DNA of 64,000 bases from Actinomadura hallensis (GCF_006716765.1 NZ_VFPO01000001.1:2108001-2172000); one strand, 5' to 3'; numbered from the stretch's first letter, positions 9,022-17,423 are shown. The notes: generated from the letters alone by a model not told the origin. Made by a program: numbers and translations.

Positions 9022-9355
9022 CCGTCTGGCCCACCTGTCCACCGGCAACCCCCTCCTCCCCGCTTAGGGGAGCCAATCCGGGAGCCAGAGCAGGGCGAGG
9101 TTAAGGCGACCTAGATCGACTGTGTAGGACGGCGGTCCTGGGTTCCCTCTCTTGTTGCCGCAGGTGAACGCCTTCCCAGGGGACTCCTCGGGCATCAGGC
9201 GGACGAGAGCCGGATAAGAGTCGCTCAGCCCTTCCTTAACGCGGGCATAAGCGGGTGGGCCGGGGGGTGGGTGCGGTGCGAGGTTCGTGGCGTGGCAATC
9301 GAGCCCGCCGCCCCCGGGGGGGTGCGGGTCGCTCGCTGGACGTAAAGGATTGCGA
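9022..9355. other. Intergenic stretch, possible gene remnant
   Basis: 334 bp between manA and the sigma-like gene. On the minus strand a frame ending at 9064 reads a plausible, less GC-biased peptide (VRLMPEESPGKAFTCGNKRG and a C-terminal LNLALLWLPDWLP). No start codon with a ribosome site precedes this part, and I do not recognise a family. It may be the tail of a decayed gene. Nothing else is visible. Confidence 0.3.
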
Positions 9356-9607
9356 ATGGGCAAGAACACCGGTTCGTTCGCCCCCGGGCTGCCGGGGGAG
9401 CGGATGCGCCCCGCGGTGGTAGCCCGGGCCTTCCAGACCCTGCCGTCCGCGCACCGCGAGATCCTCACCGAGACGGTCTTCAGGGAGCGCTCGGTCAACG
9501 AGGCCGCCGCGACGCTGGGGGTGCCGGTGGACGTGGTCAAAGTCCGCGTCTACCACGCCCTCCGCGCCCTGAGCACGGCCCTGAGCGCCCCGCGTCCGAT
9601 GGTGTGA
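9356..9607 (+). CDS. Sigma-factor region 4-like DNA-binding protein
   Basis: An 83-aa protein that is essentially only sigma-70 region 4: FQTLPSAHREILTETVF, then a helix-turn-helix RSVNEAAATLGVPVDVVKVRVYHALRAL. Sigma regions 2 and 3 are absent, so it cannot act as a normal sigma factor. It could be a truncated ECF sigma or a small DNA-binding or sigma-modulating protein. ATG at 9356 is supported by AAGGA six bases upstream, which argues against a simple broken gene because the start is well formed. Upstream in-frame sequence is Pro/Gly-rich and looks non-coding. Confidence 0.78.
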   Translation: MGKNTGSFAPGLPGERMRPAVVARAFQTLPSAHREILTETVFRERSVNEAAATLGVPVDVVKVRVYHALRALSTALSAPRPMV

Positions 9608-9720
9608 CGTCCCGTCGGACGCCGTTCCCCGCCTCGGCTGCCGGGGAATTGGGTTGCCGGTGCGGGAATGGTTCCTGCACCATGAGTGTTGCAGCAGACG
9701 AGACCGATGGGAGGACGGAC

Positions 9721-9783
9721 ATGCGCGGGCACCGAATGCACGGCAGCAGCCTTTCCGGTCTCGGGAGCCACCGAGGAACGTGA
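9721..9783 (+). CDS. Possible 20-aa small peptide
   Basis: Short open frame starting ATG at 9721, directly after a strong GGGAGGA ribosome site with ideal spacing, encoding a Gly/Ser/His/Arg-rich 20-mer (starts MRGHRMHG). An in-frame ATG at 9682 would extend it to 33 aa. A good intrinsic terminator follows 30 bp downstream. No homologue is recognised. It could equally be an untranslated small RNA. Confidence 0.3.
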   Translation: MRGHRMHGSSLSGLGSHRGT

Positions 9784-9814
9784 TTCGCTCGCGTTCCGAC
9801 GCCGACCGCCCCGG

Positions 9815-9838
9815 AGACCGTGGGCGGTCTTTTCTTTT
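9815..9838 (+). terminator. Intrinsic terminator upstream of the tRNA array
   Basis: Stem AGACCG/CGGTCT with a TGGG loop, followed by TTTTCTTTT. This is one of the few classical rho-independent terminators in the window. It separates whatever is transcribed from 9356-9800 from the tRNA genes that start 4 nt later. Confidence 0.75.
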
Positions 9839-9841
9839 CCC

Positions 9842-9926
9842 GGAGGGTTGGCCGAGCGGAAAGGCAGCGGCTTGCTAAGCCGTCGTCAGGGTCGTCCCTG
9901 CGCGAGTTCGAATCTCGCACCCTCCG
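9842..9926 (+). tRNA. tRNA-Ser (GCT)
   Basis: An 85-nt class II tRNA. The acceptor stem GGAGGGT/ACCCTCC pairs fully, discriminator G9926. The anticodon stem GCGGC/GCCGT holds loop TTGCTAA with anticodon GCT (9874-9876). The long variable arm folds as CAGGG-TCGT-CCCTG. The T-arm is GCGAG-TTCGAAT-CTCGC. CCA is not encoded. It decodes AGC/AGU serine codons. Confidence 0.92.
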
Positions 9927-9927
9927 C

Positions 9928-10000
9928 GCCGAGTAGGGACGCTGGTGCGTCCGGCGGTCTCATAAGCCGCGGCAGGCAGGTTCGATTCCTGCACTCGGCA
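9928..10000 (+). tRNA. tRNA with CAT anticodon (Met elongator or Ile2)
   Basis: A 73-nt cloverleaf beginning 1 nt after tRNA-Ser. Acceptor GCCGAGT/ACTCGGC, discriminator A10000; D-stem GGAC/GTCC; anticodon loop CTCATAA with CAT at 9961-9963; T-arm GCAGG-TTCGATT-CCTGC. It lacks the three G:C pairs of an initiator anticodon stem. Position 8 is A instead of the near-universal T, and CCA is not encoded. Elongator Met and lysidine-modified Ile2 cannot be told apart by eye. Confidence 0.8.
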
Positions 10001-10012
10001 CGAACGGAACAC

Positions 10013-10085
10013 GTCTCCGTGGCGCAGGGGAGAGCGCGCCGGGTTGCGGACCCGGAGGTCGCAAGTTCGAATCTTGCCGGAGACA
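10013..10085 (+). tRNA. tRNA-Arg (GCG)
   Basis: 73 nt: acceptor GTCTCCG/CGGAGAC with discriminator A10085, D-stem GCGC/GCGC, anticodon stem CCGGG/CCCGG with loop TTGCGGA (anticodon GCG, 10046-10048), T-arm GCAAG-TTCGAAT-CTTGC. All stems pair. G34 is unusual, because bacteria normally read CGU/CGC with tRNA-Arg(ACG) after inosine modification. Confidence 0.85.
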
Positions 10086-10086
10086 C

Positions 10087-10159
10087 GGCCTTCGTGGTGT
10101 GGTGGCCTGCACGCCAGGTTGTGGTCCTGGAGGTACCGGTTCGATCCCGGTCGAAGGCC
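10087..10159 (+). tRNA. tRNA-His (GTG)
   Basis: Follows tRNA-Arg by 1 nt. The anticodon loop TTGTGGT holds GTG (10121-10123). The extra G-1 (10087) pairs with C73 (10159), the histidine identity element. Acceptor GCCTTCG/CGAAGGC, D-stem GTGT/GCAC, anticodon stem CCAGG/CCTGG. A CCTTTTT run follows immediately and may aid termination. Confidence 0.9.
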
Positions 10160-10245
10160 CTTTTTCAGAACGGCGTCCGGCAGATATTGCCGAGCGGCTG
10201 GGCAGGCCTTGCGCCGTATTGGTCGACGCTGGAAACGTCTCATGC

Positions 10246-12072
10246 ATGCCCACCAAAGTGATGCGGTCCGGCCTGCCGGCGTTCGGAGTCATGGCGGCCC
10301 TCGTGCTCGCGGCCCACGGCGTCTCCGTCCGGGCGGAACCCGGCCCCGTCGCCTACCTCGACCCGGGGGCGGCGGTCGAGGACCGGGTCGCGGACCTGCT
10401 CGGCAGGATGAGCCTCGACGACAAGATCGGGCAGATGGCGCAGCCCGAGCGCAGGTACATCACCCTTGAGGAGGTCACCCGGTACCGGATCGGTTCGGTG
10501 CTGTCGGGCGGCGGGTCGGCGCCCACCCCGAACACCCCGGAGCAGTGGGCGGACATGTACGACGGGTTCCAGCGGGCCGCGCTCGCCGCGCCGCTGCGCG
10601 TCCCCCTGATGTACGGGGTGGACGCGGTGCACGGCCACAACACCGTGGTCGGCGCGACGATCTTCCCGCACAACATCGGGCTCGGCGCGACCCGGTCCCC
10701 GGCGCTGGTGCGCGAGATCGGCGCCGCGACCGCCCGGGAGATGGCCGCGACGGGCATGGACTGGAACTTCGCGCCCTGCGTCTGCGTGGCCCGCGACGAC
10801 CGCTGGGGACGCACCTACGAGTCGTTCGGCGAGGTGCCGGAGCTGCCGTCGGCGATGACGTCGATCATCGACGGCCTGCAGGGGGAGGATCTGGGCGGCT
10901 CCGCGTCCGTCCTGGCGACGGCGAAGCACTTCGTCGGGGACGGCGGCACCGAGGGCGGCGCCGACCGCGGCGACGCGCGGATCCCGGAACGGGAGCTGCG
11001 CGAGGTGCACCTGCCGCCGTTCCGCGCGGCCGTGGAACGCGGCGTCGGCTCGGTCATGGTCTCCTACAGCTCGTGGAACGGGCTGAAGATGCACGGGAAC
11101 CGGTACCTGATCACTGACGTGCTGAAGGGCGAGCTGGGCTTCACCGGGTTCGTCGTGTCGGACTACGACGGCATCAACGAGATCGACGGCCGGCCCGGCT
11201 TCACGAAGGAGGAGGTCGTCGCGGCCGTCAACGCGGGCATCGACATGGTGATGGTGCCGACCGAGTGGCGCCGGTTCATCGACCATCTGCGCGATGCCGT
11301 GAAGGACGGCTCCGTCCCCATGTCCCGCATCGACGACGCGAACCGGCGCATTCTGACCAAGAAGTTCGAGCTGGGCCTGTTCGAGCGTCCCCTGGCCGAC
11401 CGGAGGCACCTGGGGACCGTCGGCGGCGACGCGCACCGCGAGCTGGCCAGGAGGGCCGTCGCCAGGTCGCAGGTCCTGCTGAAGAACGACGGCGTGCTGC
11501 CGCTGGACGCCGACGACAAGATCTTCGTGGCGGGCGGCGCCGCGCACGACGTCGGCGTCCAGTCCGGCGGCTGGACGATCACCTGGCAGGGGCGGCCGGG
11601 CCCGATCACGCCGGGCACGACGATCCTGGAGGGCATCCGCGGCGCGGCGGGGTCGGTCGACTACGACGCGGAGGGCAAGGGCATCGACGATTCCTACGAC
11701 GCGGCCGTCGCGGTCGTGGGGGAGAAGCCGTACGCCGAGCACCACGGCGACCTGACCGGGGACATGGGGCTCGACGCCGGGGACCTGAAGACGATCGAGC
11801 GGCTGCGCGCCGCCGGCGTCCCGGTGATCGTGGTGCTGGTGTCGGGCCGCCCGCTGGACGTCGCCGCCGAACTGCCCGGGTGGGACGCCCTCCTCGCGGC
11901 GTGGCTCCCGGGCACCGAGGGCGCCGGCGTCGCCGACGTCCTGTTCGGCGATGTGGAACCCACCGGCCGCCTGCCCGTGACCTGGATGCGTGACGCTGAC
12001 CAGCAGCCCATCAACCGGGGCGACGGCAAGACGCCTCTCTTCCCGTTCGGCTACGGCCTCGGCTACGACTGA
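10246..12072 (+). CDS. Secreted glycoside hydrolase family 3 beta-glucosidase
   Basis: A 608-aa exported GH3 enzyme, probably releasing glucose from the non-reducing end of beta-glucans. The N-terminus is a Sec signal (LPAFGVMAALVLAAHGVSVRA, cleavage near residue 30). The (beta/alpha)8 domain has DDKIGQMAQPER, YGVDAVHG, ATAKHFVGDGGT and the nucleophile Asp-306 in VVSDYDGI. The C-terminal alpha/beta sandwich has VLLKNDGVLPL and ends LFPFGYGLGYD. ATG at 10246 is chosen because it begins the signal peptide; there is no strong ribosome site, and ATG at 10261 is possible. It probably works with the intracellular cellobiose systems at 19.9-30 kb. Confidence 0.93.
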   Translation: MPTKVMRSGLPAFGVMAALVLAAHGVSVRAEPGPVAYLDPGAAVEDRVADLLGRMSLDDKIGQMAQPERRYITLEEVTRYRIGSVLSGGGSAPTPNTPEQWADMYDGFQRAALAAPLRVPLMYGVDAVHGHNTVVGATIFPHNIGLGATRSPALVREIGAATAREMAATGMDWNFAPCVCVARDDRWGRTYESFGEVPELPSAMTSIIDGLQGEDLGGSASVLATAKHFVGDGGTEGGADRGDARIPERELREVHLPPFRAAVERGVGSVMVSYSSWNGLKMHGNRYLITDVLKGELGFTGFVVSDYDGINEIDGRPGFTKEEVVAAVNAGIDMVMVPTEWRRFIDHLRDAVKDGSVPMSRIDDANRRILTKKFELGLFERPLADRRHLGTVGGDAHRELARRAVARSQVLLKNDGVLPLDADDKIFVAGGAAHDVGVQSGGWTITWQGRPGPITPGTTILEGIRGAAGSVDYDAEGKGIDDSYDAAVAVVGEKPYAEHHGDLTGDMGLDAGDLKTIERLRAAGVPVIVVLVSGRPLDVAAELPGWDALLAAWLPGTEGAGVADVLFGDVEPTGRLPVTWMRDADQQPINRGDGKTPLFPFGYGLGYD

Positions 12073-12105
12073 CACCGGCCGTCCGGGGTGGAGGCGGGCG
12101 GCCTG

Positions 12106-13242
12106 CTAAGGCGACAAGGGGGCGTTGAAGGACCAGCCCTTGTCGAGCAGGTCGTCGGTGGCCGCGACGGCGGCGGCGAGGCGGTCTTCGTGCGGGCCCG
12201 TCACGGTGATGTGGGGCAGGCCCCGTTCCTCGAGCTCCTCCTGGAAGCGTCCCGACATCCAGAGCCGGATCGACTCCCCGTCGCGCCAGCCGTCCTGCTC
12301 GAACGGGACGCCCTCCGGGGACGTGAGGATCCACAGGTGGTGCGGGACGCGTTCGTGCACCGCCTCCACCTCCGGCGCCGGGGTCCCGAGGTAGCGCTCG
12401 TGCCAGACGGCGGTCGCCAGCGCGTCGGTGTCGCAGACCAGGAGCGGCGAGCCCGACCGCGCGGCGGCGTCCTCCAGCGCGGCGTGGTGCTCGGCGATCC
12501 GGGCGAAGTCGGCGGACTCCCACTCCAGGCCGTCCAGCCACAGCGACGGGTCGCCGGTCTCCCGGCGGGCCGCGGCGAGCTTCTCCTCGGTGAAGGTGCG
12601 CCCGTACTCCGGAACCCAGCGCGTCGCCGCCCACACGCCGCCGCGCCGGGCGTAGTGCGCCGCCAGCGCGCGGGCCAGCGTCGTCGTGCCGGTCGACTCG
12701 GCGCCGACCACCACGACCCGGCGGGCCAGGTACGCCCGGACGGCCGGGGAGAGGAACTCCCAGTTCCCCACCGGGTCGTCGCGGACGGCGGTGCCGCTGA
12801 CAGGGAAGCGCTCCCGCGGCGGGTCCACCGGCACGTGGACGGCGGAGAACCGCTCCGCCAGCTCCGGCCCGTACGCCTCGGAGCTGAACACCGCGTCCAC
12901 CGGCGGGACCGGCACGCCGAGCCCCGACCGCATCGCCGTCCCCGCCCGGAACGCCGCGACGTGCGCCGACCAGATCTCGTCCGACCCGTAGTCGATCTCC
13001 GTGTCGTCCACCACCGGGAAGATCTCCACGTGCGGCTGCGGGTGCGCCTCGCGCAGCCACGCGGTCCGCAGCGGGAGCGGGATGCTCTCGACGCTGGACG
13101 CGGCCACGACCACGCTCAAGCGCGCGCACGCCGCGGCGGCGACGTCGATCAGGTGGTGGTGGCCGGCGTGCGGCGGGTAGAACTTGCCGATCACCAGCCC
13201 GTGCGCGTACCGGGCGCGCGTCAGGTGCCGGGCGCGGGTCAT
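12106..13242 (-). CDS. nadR: NadR-like NMN adenylyltransferase / ribosylnicotinamide kinase
   Basis: A 378-aa two-domain enzyme of NAD salvage. The N-terminal NMN adenylyltransferase has GKFYPPHAGHHHLI and the later SGTAVRDDPVGNWEFL. The C-terminal ribosylnicotinamide kinase begins VVVVGAESTGTTTLARAL. The Walker A lysine expected after the glycine is Thr here, a change I believe is shared by actinobacterial NadR proteins. There is no N-terminal repressor domain of the enterobacterial type. The gene overlaps pnuC by 4 nt (ATGA), so transport and phosphorylation of nicotinamide riboside are coupled. Confidence 0.9.
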   Translation of the reverse strand: MTRARHLTRARYAHGLVIGKFYPPHAGHHHLIDVAAAACARLSVVVAASSVESIPLPLRTAWLREAHPQPHVEIFPVVDDTEIDYGSDEIWSAHVAAFRAGTAMRSGLGVPVPPVDAVFSSEAYGPELAERFSAVHVPVDPPRERFPVSGTAVRDDPVGNWEFLSPAVRAYLARRVVVVGAESTGTTTLARALAAHYARRGGVWAATRWVPEYGRTFTEEKLAAARRETGDPSLWLDGLEWESADFARIAEHHAALEDAAARSGSPLLVCDTDALATAVWHERYLGTPAPEVEAVHERVPHHLWILTSPEGVPFEQDGWRDGESIRLWMSGRFQEELEERGLPHITVTGPHEDRLAAAVAATDDLLDKGWSFNAPLSP

Positions 13243-13892
13243 GCGGGCACCGGTGCGGGCCCGCCGGCCGTCCTGGCGCGCAGGTCGCGGCGCCAGGCGC
13301 GCAGGCCGAACACGCACAGCGTCAGGAAGATGACGTACAGGACGGCCGTCAGCTTCAGGTCCTTGTAGAGGTACAGCGGGATGTACACGAGGTCCGCGGT
13401 GATCCACAGCCACCACGACTCCAGCAGCTTGCGGGACTGGCCGTAGACGGCCATGAGCGAGATCGCGGTGGTGAGGGCGTCCCAGAACGCCACGGTGGAG
13501 TCGGTCCAGGCGGACAGCGCCCAGGTCAGGAGCGCGGTGGCGGCCGCGCCCGCCGTGACGAGGGCGGCCCACTCGCCGCGGCGGGTCCGCCTGACCGGCA
13601 GGTTGTCGCGGCCGTCACCGCCGTACAGCCACATCCACCACCCGTACAGCTGGAGGCCGACGTAGAAGACCTGCAGCCCGGAGTCGGCGTAGAGGCCGCC
13701 GTCCAGGAACACCAGCCCGAGCAGGATCACGTTGGCGATGCCGATCGGCCAGTTGAGGATGTTCTGCCGGACGACGAGCCACACGTTGACCGCGCCGGTC
13801 CCGAAGCCGAGCAGCTCCGCCCAGGTGGTGGGCACCGACCCCACGTGGAAGGCGGGTTCGAGCAGCGGGCCCAGCGGGACGTCGACCGACAT
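13239..13892 (-). CDS. pnuC: Nicotinamide riboside transporter PnuC
   Basis: About 217 aa with seven predicted hydrophobic segments. Family features include WPIGIANVILLGLVF, the QLYGWWMWLYGG motif and the C-terminal ADLVYIPLYLYKDLKLTAVLY. It facilitates entry of nicotinamide riboside, which NadR then traps by phosphorylation. ATG at 13892 is used; an in-frame GTG at 13907 is the alternative. Intergenic space to the convergent-facing E2 gene is about 50 bp. Confidence 0.93.
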   Translation of the reverse strand: MSVDVPLGPLLEPAFHVGSVPTTWAELLGFGTGAVNVWLVVRQNILNWPIGIANVILLGLVFLDGGLYADSGLQVFYVGLQLYGWWMWLYGGDGRDNLPVRRTRRGEWAALVTAGAAATALLTWALSAWTDSTVAFWDALTTAISLMAVYGQSRKLLESWWLWITADLVYIPLYLYKDLKLTAVLYVIFLTLCVFGLRAWRRDLRARTAGGPAPVPA

Positions 13893-13942
13893 GCCCGCAA
13901 TGATCACATATCGTCAATGCGACGACAAGTGGGCCGGTTCCG

Positions 13943-15262
13943 CTACGCCACGATCAGCAGGGGGTTCTCCAGCAGCTCGGCCAGGCGGTCCAGGAACCGG
14001 GCGGCGGTCGCGCCGTCGGTGGCGCGGTGGTCGACCGACAGGGTCAGCGCCATCCGCTTGCCCGGGACGACCTGGCCGTCGCGGACGACCGGCACGTCCC
14101 GGCTCGCGCCCACGGCCAGGATCGCCGCCTCCGGCGGATTGATCACCGCGGAGAACGAGTCGACCCCGAACATGCCGAGGTTGCTGACGCTGAACGTGCC
14201 GCCGCTCATCTCCTGCAGCGACAGCTTGCCGTCGCGCGCCTTGCCGGCCAGCTCGCGGGCCTCCCGCCCGATCTCCGAGACGCTCTTGCGGTCCGCGTCC
14301 TTGACGACCGGCACCACCAGGCCGTCCTCGACGGCCACCGCGACGCCCACGTTGACGCGCTTGTGGAAGAGCAGGTTCTCCTCGGTGAAGGAGACGTTCA
14401 CCGCCGGGTGCTCGCGCAGCGCGACCGCCGCCGCCTTCACGATCAGGTCGTTCACGCTGACCTTGGCCGGGGCGAGCGCCTCGTTGAGCGTGGCGCGGAA
14501 CGACAGGAGCGGCTCAGCGTCCACTTCCCGGTTCAGGTAGAAGTGCGGGGCCTCGCGCTTGCTCTCGGTGAGGCGCTTCGCGGCGACCTTCCGGAAGCGG
14601 TTCAGCGGGACGGCCTCGACGTCCTGGTCCTCGGCGGGCGCCTTGGCCGCCTCGGGCCGGGCCGCCGGAGGCTGGGCGGCCGGCGCCGCGGCGGCGGGCT
14701 CGGCGGCGGGCTCGGCGGCGCCGCGGATCGCGGCCTCGATGTCGGCGCGGACGATGCGTCCGCCCGGCCCGGAGCCGGTCAGCGTGTTCAGGTCGATGCC
14801 GTGGTCGCGGGCCAGCCTGCGCGCCAGCGGCGACGACGGCGGGCGCGACCGTCCGGCCGGACGCGCGGCGGCCTCGGCGGGCTCCGCCCCGGCGGCCGCG
14901 GGCGCGGCGGCCGGTTCCGGCTCGGCCTCGGCCTTCTCGGCTTTCTCGGCCTTCTCCGCCTTCGCGGCCGGGGCCTCCTCTTCCTCGGCCCCCTTGTCCT
15001 CGGCCTTCTCGGCGGCTTCCGCGCCGCCGGCCGGGGTGATCACGGCGATGGGCGTGCCGATCGCGGCGGACTCGCCCTCGGGCACGAGGATCTCCTTGAG
15101 GACGCCGGCCTCGTACGCCTCGAACTCCATGACCGCCTTGTCGGTCTCGATGTCGACGATGACGTCGCCGACCTCGATCTCGTCCCCCGGCTGCTTCTGC
15201 CAGGAGCTGATGACGCCCTCCTCCATGGTGTCGGAGAGGCGGGGCATGAGGATCTCGGTCAT
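13943..15262 (-). CDS. Dihydrolipoamide acyltransferase (E2) of 2-oxoacid dehydrogenase
   Basis: 439 aa. The lipoyl domain (residues 1-80) carries the modified lysine in IETDKAVMEF. An Ala/Glu/Lys linker rich in KAEKAEKAE follows, then the peripheral subunit-binding domain (SPLARRLARDHGIDLNTLTG) and a second Ala/Pro linker. The catalytic acyltransferase domain ends with the active-site SVDHRATDG. It forms the core of a pyruvate (or branched-chain) dehydrogenase complex with the two E1 genes just upstream. The start overlaps the E1beta stop by 4 nt. No E3 gene is in the operon, so a shared lipoamide dehydrogenase must be encoded elsewhere. Confidence 0.93.
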   Translation of the reverse strand: MTEILMPRLSDTMEEGVISSWQKQPGDEIEVGDVIVDIETDKAVMEFEAYEAGVLKEILVPEGESAAIGTPIAVITPAGGAEAAEKAEDKGAEEEEAPAAKAEKAEKAEKAEAEPEPAAAPAAAGAEPAEAAARPAGRSRPPSSPLARRLARDHGIDLNTLTGSGPGGRIVRADIEAAIRGAAEPAAEPAAAAPAAQPPAARPEAAKAPAEDQDVEAVPLNRFRKVAAKRLTESKREAPHFYLNREVDAEPLLSFRATLNEALAPAKVSVNDLIVKAAAVALREHPAVNVSFTEENLLFHKRVNVGVAVAVEDGLVVPVVKDADRKSVSEIGREARELAGKARDGKLSLQEMSGGTFSVSNLGMFGVDSFSAVINPPEAAILAVGASRDVPVVRDGQVVPGKRMALTLSVDHRATDGATAARFLDRLAELLENPLLIVA

Positions 15263-16272
15263 GACGCGGTCTCCAAGGAGGTTCGGCCGGTCGCGCGGAG
15301 CGTGTCGCGGACGGCGGCGAGCAGCGAGTCGGCGGACGGCAGCGCGGCCGTCTCCAGGGACTTGGCGTAGGGGAGCGGCACCTCCGCCATCGCGACCCGG
15401 CGGACGGGGGCGTCCAGCCAGTCGAACGCGCCCTCCTGGATGGTCGCGGCGATCTCGGCGCCGATCCCGTAGGTGAGCCAGTCGTCCTCGGCGACCACGG
15501 CCGAGCCGGTCTTGCGGACGGAGTCCACGATGGTCTGCCGGTCGAGCGGGCGGAGGCTGCGCAGGTCCACCACCTCGGCGGAGACGCCTTGGGCGGCGAG
15601 GGAGTCGGCGACCTCCGCGGCGACGCGGGCCATCCGGGAGTAGCCGATGAGCGTGATGTCGGTGCCGGGGCGGGTGACGGCGGCGCGGCCGATCTCGGCC
15701 GGCTCGACCTCCTCGATCGGGGGCACCTCGCCCTTGGTGTTGTAGAGGGCGAGGTTCTCCAGGAACAGCACCGGGTCGTCGTCGCGGATCGCGGCCTTCA
15801 GCATCGCGGACGCGTCGGCGGGCGTGGACGGCGCGACGACCTTCAGCCCGGGGATGAACGAGTAGAACAGCTCGACGTTCTGCGAGTGGGTGGCGCCGAG
15901 CTGCTGCCCGCCGCCGCCCGGGGTGCGGATCACCATCGGGACGCTGCTCTGCCCGCCGAACATCCCGTAGATCTTGGCGGCGTGGTTGACGATCTGGTCC
16001 AGCGCCAGCAGCGAGAAGTTGATCGTCATGATCTCGACGACGGGCCGCAGCCCGAGCATCGCGGCGCCGATCGCCGCGCCGACGAAGCCCTCCTCGGCGA
16101 TCGGGGTGTCGCGGACGCGGCGCTCCCCGAACTCCTTGAGCAGCCCCTCGGTGATCTTGTACGAGCCCTCGAAGAGCCCGATCTCCTCGCCCATGAGGAA
16201 GACGTCGTCGTCCCTGAGCATCTCGGCGCGGAGGGTGTCCCGGAGGGCCTGGCGGTAGGTCGTGGTTGCCAT
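15259..16272 (-). CDS. Pyruvate dehydrogenase-type E1 component, beta subunit
   Basis: A 337-aa transketolase-like beta subunit. Conserved blocks include MGEEIGLFEGSYKITEGL, FGERRVRDTPIAEEGFVGAA, PVVEIMTINF and a C-terminal ligand-binding domain with AEVVDLRSLRPLD. Together with E1alpha it binds thiamine diphosphate and decarboxylates the 2-oxoacid. It sits 11 bp after E1alpha and overlaps E2. The sequence looks closest to pyruvate/acetoin-type E1beta; substrate choice cannot be proven from sequence. Confidence 0.92.
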   Translation of the reverse strand: MATTTYRQALRDTLRAEMLRDDDVFLMGEEIGLFEGSYKITEGLLKEFGERRVRDTPIAEEGFVGAAIGAAMLGLRPVVEIMTINFSLLALDQIVNHAAKIYGMFGGQSSVPMVIRTPGGGGQQLGATHSQNVELFYSFIPGLKVVAPSTPADASAMLKAAIRDDDPVLFLENLALYNTKGEVPPIEEVEPAEIGRAAVTRPGTDITLIGYSRMARVAAEVADSLAAQGVSAEVVDLRSLRPLDRQTIVDSVRKTGSAVVAEDDWLTYGIGAEIAATIQEGAFDWLDAPVRRVAMAEVPLPYAKSLETAALPSADSLLAAVRDTLRATGRTSLETAS

Positions 16273-16283
16273 GGACGCGCTCC

Positions 16284-17423
16284 TCAGGAACGGAAGACGG
16301 GGTCGGCGGGCATCCGGCGGAACTCGCCCGCGACGGGGGTGGCGTAGGTGTAGTCGAACAGCGTCGACACGTCGGGCTCGGGGCTCCGGTCGGCGAAGTC
16401 GGCGGCGGCGTCGACCTCCGCCTTGACCTCCGCGTCGAGGCGGTCGCGCTCGTCGGGGGACAGGACTCCGGCCTCCTCCAGCTCCAGCGCCATCTTGGCC
16501 AGGGGGTCGGCGGCCTTGAGGGCCTCCCGCTCCTCCTTCGACCGGTAGCGGGCCGGGTCGACGACGGAGTGGCCCTTCAGCCGGGGGCTGGTCGTCTCCA
16601 GCAGGTAGGGCTTGCTCTCGCCGCGGGCGCGCTCGACGGCCGCGGCGGCGGCGTCCCGCACGGCGACCACGTCGGTGCCGTCCACGCGGGAGCTCGCCAT
16701 CCGGTAGGCGGCGCCGCGGCGGTACAGCTCCGGCTCGGCGGACGACTTCTCCACGGTCGTGCCCATTCCCAGACCGTTGTTGATGATGACGAAGACCACC
16801 GGGAGATTCCACAGGGACGCGATGTTCAGCGACTCGTGGAACGCGCCGATCGCCGCCGTCCCGTCGCCCATCTGGCACATGACGACCTCGTCGCCGCCCT
16901 TGTACGACACGGCCAGGGCCGCGCCGGTGGCGAGGGGGAGCTGCCCGCCGACGATGCCGTACCCGCCGAGCAGCCGCGTCTCGGTGTCGAACAGGTGCAT
17001 CGACCCGCCCCAGCCCTTGGACACGCCGGTCGAGCGGCCGTACAGCTCGGCCATGACCCGGTCCGCGCCGATGCCCTTGGCGATGGCGTACCCGTGCTCG
17101 CGGTAGTTGGTGAACAGGTAGTCGGTGGGGCGCAGCGCGGCCATGAGGCCGACGATCGTTGCCTCCTCGCCGAGGTTCAGGTGGCAGTACCCGCCGATCT
17201 TGGCCTCGGTGTAGGCGCGTGCGGCCCGTTCCTCGAACCGGCGGATCAGCAGCATCTGCCGGTAGTAGCCGACGAGCGTCTCGCCGTCGGGCGGGGGGAG
17301 CGGCGCGTCCGGCGACGCGGCGGTCTCCGGGGAGGACGCGGACTTCCGGGACCGTGAGGAGCCGGACGTCCTCCGGTTGCGGGCCGGAGCGGCCCTGTCG
17401 GCCTGCTTGGCGGTTGCTGCCAT
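16284..17423 (-). CDS. pdhA: Pyruvate dehydrogenase-type E1 component, alpha subunit
   Basis: 379 aa with an unusual basic/Ser-rich N-terminal extension of about 45 residues before the conserved core (YYRQMLLIRRFEERA). The thiamine diphosphate motif runs from GDGTAAIGAFHESLN to VIINN. LFTNYREHGYAIAKG and the phosphorylation-loop region YRSKEE are also present. ATG at 17423 has a GAAGG ribosome site. First gene of the operon E1alpha-E1beta-E2, divergent from the GntR regulator at 17555. Confidence 0.92.
   Translation of the reverse strand: MAATAKQADRAAPARNRRTSGSSRSRKSASSPETAASPDAPLPPPDGETLVGYYRQMLLIRRFEERAARAYTEAKIGGYCHLNLGEEATIVGLMAALRPTDYLFTNYREHGYAIAKGIGADRVMAELYGRSTGVSKGWGGSMHLFDTETRLLGGYGIVGGQLPLATGAALAVSYKGGDEVVMCQMGDGTAAIGAFHESLNIASLWNLPVVFVIINNGLGMGTTVEKSSAEPELYRRGAAYRMASSRVDGTDVVAVRDAAAAAVERARGESKPYLLETTSPRLKGHSVVDPARYRSKEEREALKAADPLAKMALELEEAGVLSPDERDRLDAEVKAEVDAAADFADRSPEPDVSTLFDYTYATPVAGEFRRMPADPVFRS

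Noticed and set aside
9064..9540. Minus-strand protein over the manA-sigma gap
   Set aside because: Its 5' half is antisense to the sigma-like gene; only the 3' part looks protein-like, without a start. Listed as a possible remnant only.
9927..10000. Initiator tRNA (C1:A72 mismatch) reading of the CAT tRNA
   Set aside because: Starting at 9927 restores T8 but breaks the D-stem, and the anticodon stem lacks the three G:C pairs of initiators.
9686..10261. 191-codon frame running through the tRNA array
   Set aside because: It translates across four well-folded tRNA genes and a terminator.
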